From positions 7,814,524 through 7,878,523 of the forward strand of contig CM048844.1 in assembly GCA_026545765.1 (NCBI GenBank): DNA of 64,000 nt, read 5' to 3'. Position 1 is the first letter of the stretch; every line of letters begins with the position of its first letter. The stretch comes from Plantago major (lineage: Eukaryota > Streptophyta > Magnoliopsida > Lamiales > Plantaginaceae). Shown piece by piece: positions 46,363 through 58,079 of the stretch. A program made the translations under genes and the position numbers. A model generated the notes under the pieces. The model was not told the origin of the DNA and did not search any database. It saw only the letters and a program-made list of their open reading frames with translations.

Positions 46363-47962
46363 TTTTATTTTTTTTTAGAAATATAATGATTATATTATGA
46401 CCAGAAAATATGCAATACAACCATGAAAGATAAAAGAACTACTAAAGACTCTAACGGTAGAAATGAGCCACTTTATTCATAACTACGCAAAGAAAATATA
46501 GTTTAAAAGATAAAAAGGAAGTTGCTAGAACGCAAATGTCGTCCAACACTGGACTAATTCGGGACAGATCCGGCTTGTTGGTGTAGAAGCGGGTCACCAG
46601 AGATAGGCAATCAACCTCGAAGATAGCGTGATACCATTCCTCTTCTAAAGCCCTTTGTACCGCCGTCCTGAAGGCTACAGCTTCGGCGATTTCAGGGGAA
46701 AGCGACTGATGCAACACTTCGTTCTTCCAAGAAAGTACATGACTAACATTGTCCCATGCCACCATCCCCAAACCCACATCGTGTCCGTTGCATAATAAGG
46801 TTGCATCAACATTCACTTTTATAAGACCGGGCGGTGGAAGCTGTCAACCTGTGTGTACCTGCATCACATCTGTGTGAATAGTCGTGAGATCAGAAAAAGT
46901 AAGATTTGCAGAAAGAAAGAAACCAATTGCAAAGCTAGATACTTCCCCAGGTTGTTGCAGACGCTCCCCATGGACCACTTGATTGCATTTATGCCACAAA
47001 GCCCACATCACGATTACCGCCTATCGTTGTCCAACATCATCCAGACTTTGTATAAGTGTGCGGATCCAATCTTCGAACTCAACGGCAGAGTTATTCCAAG
47101 CACGCGAAGGAATGAGACACAATGCCCATACCTGCCGACTGAAACAACAATCTCTAAACCCGTGCAACATGGACTCAACTCCAAAACTACAAACAGGGCA
47201 AGTAGCCTCTGAGGTAAAATGTCGGTGTCTAAGAACTTCCATAATAGGTAGAGCACGTTTGCACACACGTCAAACACAAATTTTGATCTTTGTAGGAACT
47301 TCGATGCGCCAAATGAATATCCAATTCTCTGACGACGACGAACTATCCTCTCCAACAAGATTCGACGATTGAAGCTTAGCAAGATCCCGAACGACGTAAT
47401 AAGTTGTTTTAACCGTATAATGGCCCGAAGTAGAGTAATGTCACACCCATTGATCTGAGATATTAAGGCAGCTTAAAGGAATACGTGCAGAAGCTTCATC
47501 AGAGTCGAATGTTTGCTCAACAATGGCCTTATCCCACTCTCTAGATGGGTGTATGAGAAGATCAGAAACTCGTAAATCTACCTGAGGACCAAAAGCCCCG
47601 CCTATAGGACGGAATCCACCCGACCTCGGCAACCAGGGGTCATGCCAAACCTTGATAGATTCCCCGTTACCAACTTGAAGGCGCATACCAGCCCTGAGGA
47701 TGTCCTTAGTACTGATAATGCTCCGCCAGGTGTACGATGGGTTACCTCTAATGGATGCAGAGGAGAAATCTGTGTCAGGGTAATAATACCTAGCTTTGAG
47801 CAGCCGGGACAGAAGAGAAGCTAGTTGAGTGACAAGGCGCCACCCTTGTTTGGCGAGCATGGCCATGTTAAAAGCTTCTAAGTTAAAACCTATACCACCA
47901 TCACATTTACTGTCACAAAGTCGATCCCAGGCTATCCAATGTATGTTATCCTTACCCTGATA
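46363..47962 (-). mobile_element. 5'-truncated L1-type LINE remnant
   Basis: The element is on the minus strand and bounded by a 16-bp target duplication (TTATGCTCACGTTATT at 46347-46362; TTATGCTCACTTTATT at 47963-47978, one mismatch). A T-rich run directly after the left repeat is the poly-A tail. Coding remnants on the minus strand, in order, are the region after reverse transcriptase (HWIAWDRLCDSKCDGGIGF, AMLAKQGWRL, about 47955-47440), a zf-RVT zinc-binding domain (CPVCSFGVESMLHGFRDC, about 47210-47150) and a plant RNase H domain (MNVDATL near 46816, ending about 46451). The three lie in different frames. The reverse transcriptase itself is missing, as expected of premature cDNA stop. It lies upstream of the dehydrogenase promoter. 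Confidence 0.9.
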
Positions 47963-47978
47963 TTATGCTCACTTTATT

Positions 47979-48678
47979 GGTATGGTCCTCGAGTCGAGTT
48001 CGAATCAAATTTTATGTTAAAGAAAAGTTTTTGTCAATGAGGTTGAGCTCGAAATTAATTTCAAAGTCCGAATTTAAGAAATGAGATATTCAACTATACT
48101 CTACTCATTAAACATATTATGTAGTTATCCATCAACTAGCCCGTGTATTTAACTGCTAATCAGTGGCAATATATTTTGTGATGGTTTTCTGTTGTTTCCA
48201 TACATGCATGGCTTGTTATTGAAGCAAATTTAGAACTAATTGGAAATATCTGCACGTCAATGTTATTAGAAAAGCATTTGTGCCTCCATCTAACTTGTTT
48301 CTATCTTTTAAAAATGTGTTCAAGTGAGCCTGCGACGACATTGCATTCATCATGTAAAACATACGTTCACCAAAGAGTACTATCATAAGGTGGTCGAGTG
48401 GTAAAGGAATTGTAGGTACAAGTATGAAGTGACGAGATCGAGTTTCCATAACGTGATTTAATCCGATAAATAAAATAAAAGAAGGGATGAAGAAAGAAAG
48501 ATCCAGGCATTTTCGGGCTGCTTTGTTAAAGATCCAATCCAATTTGGGTGAACTCTCTCATCCAAAGAAATCTGAGTCAAGAGTTCTGAGTTTTCTAGGT
48601 TAGAAAAGATCCTTGTTGTACAGTTTTTCATTACATCAATATATACTATCATAACCCGTTGGTTAGTTACACAGACGA
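47979..48678. other. Intergenic with a tRNA-like SINE fragment
   Basis: No gene is supported. About 48391-48450 contains an A-box-like word (GGTGGTCGAGTGGTAAAGG, close to the tRNA-Ser/Leu form) followed 35-40 bases later by a weak B-box-like word (GAGATCGAGTTTCC), suggesting a SINE. No target duplication found. The 3' untranslated region of the neighbouring TFIIIC gene should occupy the right end. Confidence 0.4.
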
Positions 48679-50746
48679 TTAGTCGATTACCAGTTTGGCT
48701 GGCTGCTTTGCATCTCCATTCATAGAGTCTTCCAAAACTCGATTGAACTTCAGAACTTTATGGAGACGTGCTACTCCTTTGACAGTTTTCTCAGGGGGTT
48801 GCTGAGGGTCTATTATGCCTACTCCTGAGAAAAGATTGGCATCTGATTGTCCTGTTTCTTGGTGAACAACAGGAGTCGCCTCTGCAAAATGAAAGCACGC
48901 AGCTGCTAAATTAATCATAAATACAACCATGATTCGGCTATGTTACAAAACATAAACTATCCGTCCAGTATATACAAAATTAATTGAACATATCGCTTTA
49001 GTGGTTGAACTTGAACAAAATGTTGTCGCTTATGGCAGACTATATCAGCATTTGCAATAGTATCCACACAAGAACATGAAAGATAATGCTGGTATTGGTG
49101 TTTATAACCCAAATAACACTATCTAGAATTTAACTGTCTAAAGGAGCCGGGGAAAAAATGTCAAAGATGCATTGGAATATTTAACTGTTTCATAAAGACC
49201 AGAACTAAATGCAGAAGCACGCAAATAGATATTCAAAAAACAGCAAATAACACGGGATTTCTGATTTTAAGTGTGCTCACCGCTTTCATTAAACAGAAGG
49301 CAGGTTCCTATAGTTTCTTCATACTCTCCAACCTGGTAGGGGCAACACAGTACAAGGATTATTGGTCTACCACATAAAAAACAGAATAGTGGTGGCTATG
49401 CTATAAGAAATAAACACTGAATACCAAGAACATGCAGGTACAAATTCATTTTGTGAGACAACGAATATTCCATTTCTGATTTTTAATACTGATGATCAAC
49501 AAGCTGCTCTCTGCCTTCAAAAAAAAAAAACTGCTCTCTGCCTCACTATGATAAATTAGATGCACTATGAGAATTAAGCTTAATGGCCAAAGTGGCAATC
49601 CACAACGATTATTTCTCGCCTTGTACTGCAACTAGATGTATTTCTCTAGCTCACAAGGCAATAGAACACTCACAAAAAATCTATCATTAACGAGTGAACC
49701 ATGAATTCTAGGAAGCTCATGTTCGATCCCTATATCAACAACAACCAGTGTGGTAATAACATTAATTGCATTAGATGTTCCCTTTCACATTTTTCCTACC
49801 AAAGAAGCAACAATAAGGCAACAACAACTCTCATTCGAAACTGATCTAGAAGAATATTCTTGTTCTAGCACTGCATAAAAAATCTAATTTCCGGTCCAAA
49901 CATACCAGCTTAATTTTGTTATCAATCGTCAGAATGGGGTTGAGTGTGTCCAGGCCCTGCATTATTAATCAAAAAAATCAGTGAATATATGATTTGCATG
50001 CTCAGAGTTCAAGCCAGAGTTTCCGGCAGGGGAAAAGAAATCTTAATACCCAGGCTATAGCAAAAGCTCCTAGTACTATATTTATACATTTCAGTGCCAA
50101 TATCACAGCAAAAACAAAAAGTTAGATGACTCTTTGGCAAGATACTTATTTATCATGAAAGTTGAGAAGCCCCAAGGGTTTGGTGTGGTGGTTAAGAAGT
50201 TACATTTGCATGAACAAGATCCAGGTTGAAATACCCTTGTGTCCAACTCAAGGGGTATAGTTTGCCTTATCAACCCTACAAAAGTAAGTTTGCCTTACCC
50301 AAAAACACACTGAGACAGTTGTAGTATCTACTTAACCATTGGCAGGTTTTATATATTAAACAAGGAAAACTATAGCTCGAATGTCACGTTGTTATCTATT
50401 TTCATCTTCCATGTTCAGAAAGTCACGTTGTCAAAAATGTTATTTGTTTATACAATTCTGCATACGAGGGAACTGGAGACGAAACTTTGAAATAAAATTT
50501 TAAAAAAATTCCCTTTGTGTTGAAGTTTTTGAAGCAGGTATAAAACAGAAAATAAAGCATCTAGAAGCCAGTCAAATACAGACAGCTGAGAAGTTCAGAT
50601 CATACGGAGAGAATGTATGGCACGTTCAGCGGAATGTCGATGTGTTTAGAAACATTGTCCAAGTCAAGAAGAACATACTCTTCTTCTTCTTCCTCAGCTT
50701 GTCCTTCCAACTCGTGCATCTCTTGTAAAAAAGACTCTTTTCCCAT
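48679..50746 (-). CDS. TFIIIC tau55-like subunit (GTF3C6)
   Basis: There are four coding exons (50606-50746, 49906-49956, 49281-49332, 48679-48881) that close to 148 residues. The conserved TFIIIC_sub6 region spans about residues 23-82: EEEYVLLDLDNVSKHIDI, NVPYILSGLDTLNPILTI, then VGEYEETIGTCLLF. That triple-barrel region matches human GTF3C6 and Arabidopsis AT3G49410. TFIIIC binds internal promoters of tRNA genes and recruits TFIIIB and RNA polymerase III in the nucleus. The start MGKESFLQEM lies just after an intron acceptor (TTTGAAGCAG, about 50752-50760), and a donor AAG/GTAAAT at about 51802 suggests a 5' untranslated exon near 51803-51880 and a 1-kb leader intron. The C-terminus (KPAKLVID type end) is lysine-rich and poorly conserved. 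Confidence 0.88.
50163..50310 (+). mobile_element. SINE-like sequence in intron of the TFIIIC gene
   Basis: An A-box-like word (TTGGTGTGGTGGTTAAGAAG) is followed about 30 bases later by a B-box-like word (GATCCAGGTTGAAATACCC), the order and spacing of tRNA-derived SINEs. A 'ttgcctta(t/c)c' word occurs twice downstream. No target duplication or A-tail is clear, so boundaries are estimates. It lies within the first coding intron (49957-50605), in the orientation opposite to the gene. Confidence 0.45.
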
Positions 50747-51880
50747 ATTTTCTGCTTCAAAGACAGTAAAATTATTAAAACGCAATACAAGCCAACATTA
50801 ACATAGGTATTAGACTTCAATGTGACCCACATAAAATTTATAAATCAGAAAAAATGACTCACCCAGATTCCCCTCCTATGTGCTCTACTCTAACCCTGAA
50901 TCTATGGAAAGTATACCCAGAAAAAGAATGTGAAATTTAACCACGTGTGCCAAAATCACATGTTAAAACTTAAAACTAGTGCAGTAAATGATTTAGAAGG
51001 GCCTTTTGAGTAGCTGCAGGAAACAACAGTAGGTACTCCACACAAATTAAAGACAAAAGATCAATAGCCCATCTCTGTCAATGTTTTTTATTTTTGTTAT
51101 TCTTTTTATGAAAAATCATATTCTCCTCTAGTTCAGCCAGGGAAGCTACTGGGTTAGAGGAGTGTAATTGAATAATTTCAGACACCTTGTGGATACAAAA
51201 CAATCTGATACATGTACATTAAGCATTGCAGCAAATAAATGAAAAGGTCACAGTAAGATAAGAAATACTAGTATTGATAAGGTAGCAGTAAGATTGTACG
51301 TATCACCGGCAAGTAATATTGCACATAACAGAAGCAAGTCATGGAATGCACGAAAGGCGTGATATATACTACTAGCACAATACCATGACTCATACACCAG
51401 CGCAGTTTAGATACTGGCCTGTGTTTTCTCATCGAATTAATTAAATTCTTAAAATATAGCGCTTTCGAACAGATCACCATAGTTGCCAATGAACCACAGG
51501 ACTGGGGATGTACACAGAACAATGTATTGACTTTATAGAGAGATTCTCATTATAACAGTGCAATGAAGGAAAGATATGAGTTTTGAAGAAAGTAACAAAT
51601 AAATAGCTGTTGAAAAATCCCTTTTTGGCAGCTCCATTCATCACAATGTTAATCGCAAAACAATACTACTAACAATCATGAATCATAGTATATCATTACA
51701 TAGCATCAGAATATCAGTACTGAGGGTTATAATAATAAATATAGAGTGATAGGATTATTATACATGTAACAAATTAATTAATCCCAAAAGGAATTAATTT
51801 ACCTTGAATTGAGATTCGTCAGAGGAGGAGGCGAGATTCAGATACGTGCCCTATCCAGTTTACATACAGTTCCGACCTGG
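50747..51880 (-). other. Probable 5' leader exon and leader intron of the TFIIIC gene
   Basis: A donor-like CAAG/GTAAAT on the minus strand at about 51802 and an acceptor TTTGAAGCAG at about 50752 would remove a 1.05-kb leader intron. The upstream exon would be about 51803-51880, ending near a 'gtatgtatgtatgtatgt' tract (51902-51920). No coding sequence is visible inside. Confidence 0.45.
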
Positions 51881-52260
51881 TTGTGGCTGGCAGAGAGCTG
51901 GTGTATGTATGTATGTATGTGATAATTAATGCTCTTTCTTCTTTCTTCCTTCCTTTCCTCCTTTTGCCTCTTGATAAAATTGGGTTGGGCCCATGGAAAA
52001 ATCGGTTCTTTTTCGGATCAATGAAGTCCGGTCCGGTTTATAACATTTTATACGCAAAAAGAGACCGAACACATTAGTGTATTTTTTCGAATTAGATATG
52101 CATTTAAAATTGTACTTATTTACTTTGGAATCTAGATATATATTAACGGTGGTTGGTCTTACTTTGATTTGGTTTAGTTTTACTAGATTTTTTTTTATAA
52201 ATTTATTGATAAAATTTGGTCTTGTCCAAGATTTTTCATTGTTTCTTCTGTAATTTAGTA

Positions 52261-52540
52261 CTCTCTCCGTCCCGAAAAACTCCATACCGCACTTTTCTTA
52301 ACTTAGAATTATTTAAGTAATTAAATTTAACATGTAACAAATCCCCAAGCTTAAATTAGTTTAAAGAAGTTAGAAATGCGGCATTTATCTTATGTCGACA
52401 TGTTTGTAAGTTGAATAGAAAAATACATAAATATTTAGTTGACTAGTTTGTTATAATTTCCTTGATGAGGATTATTAATTAAATTAAACTTCTCACATTT
52501 TAAAATTTCATTTAAAACTCTAACCTCGTCTTAAACTGAA
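52261..52540. mobile_element. Stowaway-like MITE, degenerate
   Basis: The left end CTCTCTCCGTCCCGAAAAAC follows a TA (52259-52260). The right end is poorly conserved; the best partner is the reverse complement word CTACTTCAGTTTAAGACG near 52523-52541. The interior is AT-rich. The element type is clear, the right boundary is not. Confidence 0.5.
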
Positions 52541-53265
52541 GTAGTGAATAAGAGGATCTAGATCGGTGCAACGGTCTAGGTTAGAGAGATCGCTGAAGTT
52601 TCATGGATGAGTATTTATGTAGGTACAGTTCTGCCGATGATAGTGTATTTTTTGGAACACTTGGACTACAATGTCTGTGTTTGTGTCATGATGATATATA
52701 GTTGTAAATTTCCTTTCCCTACACTTGTCCATGAAAAGTTCGCACATCAAAACCAGCTCTTTTATGTAGTGTATCCCAAGCTAAAGGTTATTTTTAGCAG
52801 TGTAAGCCAGTGATTCTTGTACTCAGGGCTCCATTTGCAACGATAGTATGTTCTGTCGTAAACCCGACAATTGCTACTCCAAAACCATCGCCAGAACACA
52901 GACACAATTGAGCAACGTTAAGGTAAAGAAGAAAGAACATGACCACATATCCACAAAACATGAAACTTCTCATTTCCCAGATTTAGACTGGCATGTTTTC
53001 ATCAGGATGGAATGTGTAAGCAAAAATAAATGTTCAACTATATACTTCAAGAACTCACTCCCCTATCCACAAGCTCTCCTTCATGCTACAACACCACCAG
53101 ACGTGTTCCACATGATTCACAAAAATTACAACACCGGTGGCTTTATACAACGTAAACTGATTCAACAAACGTATATAGCTACACGTGAAAATACAACATG
53201 GCATCTACCAGAACTAACCTCATCTGGCAATTTGAAATCCAACTGTGCGGTACCTATCATAAGTG
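52541..53265. other. 3' flank of the U-box gene
   Basis: No separate gene. The right part should be the U-box gene's 3' untranslated region. A 180-residue plus-strand frame starting at 52848 is antisense to this flank and to the U-box coding end, has no recognisable family and is not called. Confidence 0.4.
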
Positions 53266-56200
53266 TCACGATACAGTCACTTCCTCTGTCCGCTGAAGAA
53301 GCTCCAAAACACTTCCTGCTTTTCTCTTCGCCCTATCCGTACCATTCTCGGATAATTCTTTCAAAGCCTCTTCAGCACCAAGTGCTCTAGCAGCTTTCAA
53401 ATATTCTTCATTCCCTGTGCACAATGACCACATCACAGCAGCTGCATTTTCGCGATTCCGAGGTGACCCTGTCTTTATCACGTCTACCAAGATAGGGATC
53501 GGCTCAGCTTGACCAATAGCTGATTTCCCTTCTTGATGACTTGCTAGAATCGCTAATATTGCTAGTGCTTCATCTACCATTCCACCACCGGGATCCTTCA
53601 ATAGTCTCATAAGTGGTGGCACAATACCGGCTCTGACGGCTCTAACCTTGTTCCCTTGATAAATTGAAAGGTTAAATATAGCGGTTGCTGCGTCTTTTTT
53701 ACCACGTGGGGTCCCCTCACAAAGCAAATCAATTAATGGCGGTATAGCACCTGCAGCACCGATCGCCACTTTATTTTCATCAACCACTGATAAACTAAAA
53801 AGGGTCGCAGCTGCGTTTTCTCTAGCTTCTGTGCTTCCGGTTTTTAGCACTTCAACAATATCGGATATGGCACCAGCATTGACAATGACACCCTTGTTTG
53901 CCTCATTTATTGAAAGGTTAAGAAGTGCTGTAACAGCATGTTCTTGAGTCCTCATGTCGGGGGAGGATAGTAATTCAACTAGAAGAGGGATGGCTCCCGC
54001 TTCAGCAATACAGACTCGATTATCAGCATTTCGTTTAGCTAGTAAACGAAGCTCACCAGCAGCTGCTCTTTGTTGTTCTAGATTGCCATGTGCAAGCTTT
54101 TGCAACAAGGTACGAATAGCGGCACGGTCACAGTCCGACCCGCCAATACCTGATCTTTTATTCCTGTGATTTCCTTGTTGTTGAGGCAGTTCAACACCGT
54201 TGCTCTCACACCACAAAGCAATGAGACTTTTTAGTACATAATTTGGAGTTAAGGCGGTGTGTGATAGTGTCTGCTGAGTTTTGGGACATGTCTTGTGCCC
54301 TGCGTCTAGCCATTTTTGGATGCAGGACCTCTCATAAGTCTGAAAAAGGAAATATTATTAAATAAATACATGCTCGAAAATGTAAGGAACATGGCAATGC
54401 GTAATTTTATGATGGGGTATGAATTTGGCTTTTCCAAAACACAATCCTGTATTAACAGAGTGGCCTGATTGTTCATACCTGCCCGGTCGAGACAATAACG
54501 GGATCTTTCATCAACTCCAAAGATATTGGGCAACGGAAATCATCAGGAATCACAGGTGATCGGTGCTTAACTGAACTTTTGTCAGTTTCGGCAGTATCTA
54601 CATTGGGATTTTCCATCATCACACTATCCTTCAACTTCAGGAGAAGATACGACATAGTCTCAAAGTACTCTTCAGAAACTCCATCAGGAACTCCAACAGA
54701 CGATATAACCATTTCATGTATGGAGAGAGATTCTTTCTTCAAATCGCTCATAGACCTGAGATGCAGCTTTTCTGAAAGCCTTTTGAAAATTATGGGGTTT
54801 GGATCATCTTCCATTTGAGCTGCAGCTAAATCCATCACCAGTTCCAAATCAGGTGAATCCATTCGTCCAATTGCTCTTTTGAACTGTGCGTGCACGAGCT
54901 CAACCTAAAAGACGAACAGAGAGTTGTTAATAGATAGATGAATAAACAGGAAATAAAAGAACAATTGAGTAAAAGTGACAATAAATATAAAGCAAATATA
55001 AAGCACCTGTTCTCGAACTTCCTCAGGTATGTCAAGATTATTATATGGAATCTGGCTTAATGCAGCTTCAATCTGCTCAGTTACTTGATCAAATTTGCTT
55101 GCAATTTTGTCTACTTGTAGAGCCTGTTACAAGTAAAAAAAAAGAAAATCTCACTCTTCAGATTGGATTCAACCTGTAGATACAAATTGTGCAACTGCGA
55201 GAATGCCAAGAATTCGTACAGTGCATTAGGTGTATATTTCTCAAAAAAAGAGCATAAAAAAATTTCAACAAACAGCTAATCATGCATAAATTTTGGACCA
55301 AATTGCTTTGTAGTGGCTAACATTCACCCCGGTGGCACCGGCATGTTACTACCAAGACGTGAAAAAAAACAAAGAGCACTTAGATTCAGCATGCCAATTC
55401 TGGCAGATTTGCAGGCACATGAGACTTATAGTCAAGGTACCAAGAATAATTCACTAAAAAACACTCCAGTATATCAATTTCCACTTGGGGATAGGAAAAA
55501 GAAAATCCACTCCAAAATTAAAAAGCTGAACTTTTGATATCAGGAAATGCTTCAAATTGTTGGCCAACTAGTGAAATTGCAAGGTATAATCATTGCAGGA
55601 AATCATGAACATGGACACCCCTCAACTGCTATTTTACGTAGGTTAGGGACCTAACTGCACGGTTTCCAGAAACACCGAACAACCAACCCATTGCTCTTAT
55701 AACCAAGTCGGCCCAAATCGTTTCTTTTTCAACCCTCAGCTAATTTCTCAAAGCTATAATATGTGGTCGTAATAAATATCGTCTCGAGGTTGAGTATCGC
55801 TACCTTATTGAAAACCCCATCCTCCATATAAGTGTAGTTAAACATCAAATGTAGCCTGAATACATATTCTCCATCAACCATTCCCCAAAAAAACTATCTT
55901 TAACTCAAAACACTCAGCTCCATGACAAACAAAAAGCAACATATATACATTTCCAACAATGGGAGACTGCATTCATCTCTGAAAGACCTGAAAATCAACA
56001 GTTTCCGTACCAAATCCCGGTCCATATACATTTTCAATTCCAATAAACACATAAACAATACACTCCAAACAAGCCAGAAAACAATACCAGTAGTCCAATA
56101 CACCAAACCAGACAAGATTCTACTTGGTGAGAATCAATTACCTGATAAATTTTACTGTTTCTAAGAACAGATTTCAAGAGGTCAAGAGCTGATTCAAGAG

Positions 56201-56420
56201 CAATTTTGAGGGAATTCAAGCCAACAACAACCTCTTGGGCAAGCAGCTGAACATCATGATCACCACAATCCTTGAGCTCCTCAAAAAGAGGGCTCAAAAG
56301 CTTTATTCTCCTGACCAGATTCCCGTACATCTTCTTGCTGACCGACCGGCATTCGGGCAGCCCGGAAACGGCCCTGATCGACTCGCTGAGCTGACTCAGC
56401 AGTAATCCCCCTTGCGCCAT
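53266..56420 (-). CDS. PUB14: U-box ARM-repeat E3 ubiquitin ligase, PUB14-type
   Basis: There are four exons (56142-56420, 55007-55123, 54479-54904, 53266-54339), all phase 0, giving 631 residues against 632 for Arabidopsis PUB14. Residues 1 to about 245 form the U-box N-terminal domain ([37 protein letters not shown] split over two exons). Residues about 253-326 form the U-box ([37 protein letters not shown]), which binds an E2 and does not need zinc. From about residue 365 come armadillo repeats, each with the [27 protein letters not shown] or [10 protein letters not shown] type words, binding substrate. It probably ubiquitinates signalling proteins in the cytoplasm; relatives PUB12/13 act in immunity. 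It lies head-to-head with TAF6, 1.66 kb apart. Intron 1 (55124-56141) is the longest and has no obvious transposon. Confidence 0.95.
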
Positions 56421-57772
56421 GGTAAAAATTTGACCTTTTTGTTGGTGGCCGGCGAGTTGACTCAGTGGGTGGATAGAATAATTATGGAATGAGATTATTC
56501 AACTAATCGTGTGATTAGTGATGAGAGAAATGGATGTGGAAGGGAAAGAATGCAATCATGTAGTAGTATTTAAGATTTTGTGCTTTGGAACAAGTCAATT
56601 TATTGCAACTATTCGTGAATGGAAGGAAGAATGAAATCATGTAGTACGACTTTTTCTTTCTTACACAGGGCAGGACAACTTGAGAGAGATAGATCATGTC
56701 TTTACTCTTGATGCTCTTTTTCCTTCTTCCTCCTTCTTCTTCACCTTTTTTTTATTTTTCCATTTTCCTTCAAAAATTAAAATAAAATTAGAGACAATTT
56801 AAAATTGGTGATTAACCTATGTTTTAGTGTCAATGGCTTAAGCTATGTTCAGTGTTAATGGCTTATGAACTATATTAGCTTATGAACTATATTGCTCCAT
56901 AATGAATATGTTACGTGAACGTATAATTTGATTGGTGGACTGTTTGCATATTACAAGCTCCTTTAATAATGTCGATTATTAGTTCATATGCTAGTTCGTG
57001 TTGATTTGATTGGTGGTCTATAAAAATGACAAACTGATTACCTATTTAATACTTTACCAACTAAAAAAATTAACAGCTAGTTTTATTAAACACATTCTTA
57101 GTTCACATTTAAAGTACAATGTTTGAAATTATATATTTCGCTATAAAATATTGAAATAAACTAATAAAGTACTAATATAGGAATCTTAAAATAGTAACAA
57201 TAATTAAGTACGATATATATAACGTTATAAAGTTTTAAGAAAATTTAAAGGATTTGAAAATGCTACTCATACCAAAAGGTACACCTTCCTTTTGTGAATG
57301 AATTCATAAGAATATTAAAGTTAATGTGATTGTTGTGGAGCAATTTTAGGATGAGTGATAATTCCCATTGTGTACTCACTTGTTTGAGCATCGGGAGACT
57401 TTCCTGCTGGTTATCCAGAAGTCTCCTGCATTTATGAGCGACAGTGATAAAGATAAAAAGATATATGTGTTGGTATAGTGGCATCAAGATAATATCAAAG
57501 TGCGGTAATTAATACGAAAGTGTTGACCGACCAACAAGCGAGTAAGTGTTACAACTTACAATATAAGACATCAATATGCGTGTATCATACTTATTGTCCT
57601 ACTTTTCAGTTCCCATGTTAATAGGAGACTTCCGACATGAACGAAAAATCTTCGTCCAATCACCTATGTCTTTTTTAAGTAATTAAAAATTAATTTTCTA
57701 AGAAAGATAAACTACCTTGCCATATAGCCTATAACTTAAGTTCCATATAGAGAGTATCTCACACTAGAGGGA
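56421..57772. other. Head-to-head intergenic region of PUB14 and TAF6 (left part)
   Basis: No gene supported. A CT-rich leader precedes the PUB14 ATG. Near 56820-56900 a phrase 'atggctta(t/a)g...ctatattagcttatgaactatatt' is repeated locally. The remainder is AT-rich with no clear element. Confidence 0.35.
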
Positions 57773-57947
57773 CTATAATGCAAAGAAAAAACCGAGTCCA
57801 AAATCCCCAATTAACCCTGGAACATGACATGACCATCAACACCAGAAACAGGAGGTGAAAATTCAGCTTCAGCTTCCGGAGCATAACTAGCCGGAGCCAA
57901 AACCACCGCACCACCGCCCAACTGGATACTTTCCGTCGAATTGAGTT
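57773..57947 (-). other. Exon-like open frame, unidentified
   Basis: On the minus strand, after an acceptor-like CTTCTTATAG (ending 57948), an open frame runs about 57 codons to a TAG at 57773-57775. It reads with words GGGAVVLAPASYAPEAEAEF and VSGVDGHVPGLIG, an Ala/Pro/Glu-rich composition unlike the AT-rich flanks. I do not recognise it and there is no donor exon upstream, because TAF6 starts on the other strand at 58080. It may be a captured gene fragment or a remnant of a lost gene. Confidence 0.3.
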
Positions 57948-58079
57948 CTATAAGAAGGTAATTAACCAATAGTACATTCGTTTACTCAATTTTCTAGCTA
58001 CAATTAATGTTGCATACTCGTGTTCACTTTCATACCCTAATCTAAATTTCATGCCAATAGCAACAACAAACATTTGAAG

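Noticed and set aside
46853..47382. Overlapping plus-strand frames of about 120-130 codons
   Set aside because: They are antisense to the LINE zinc-binding region; only the minus-strand frames match a known family.
48216..48542. 108-codon minus-strand frame
   Set aside because: It crosses a SINE-like fragment and intergenic DNA, with no homology or splice support.
52848..53390. 180-codon plus-strand frame
   Set aside because: It is antisense to the 3' end of the U-box gene, has no recognisable domain and no splice or promoter support.
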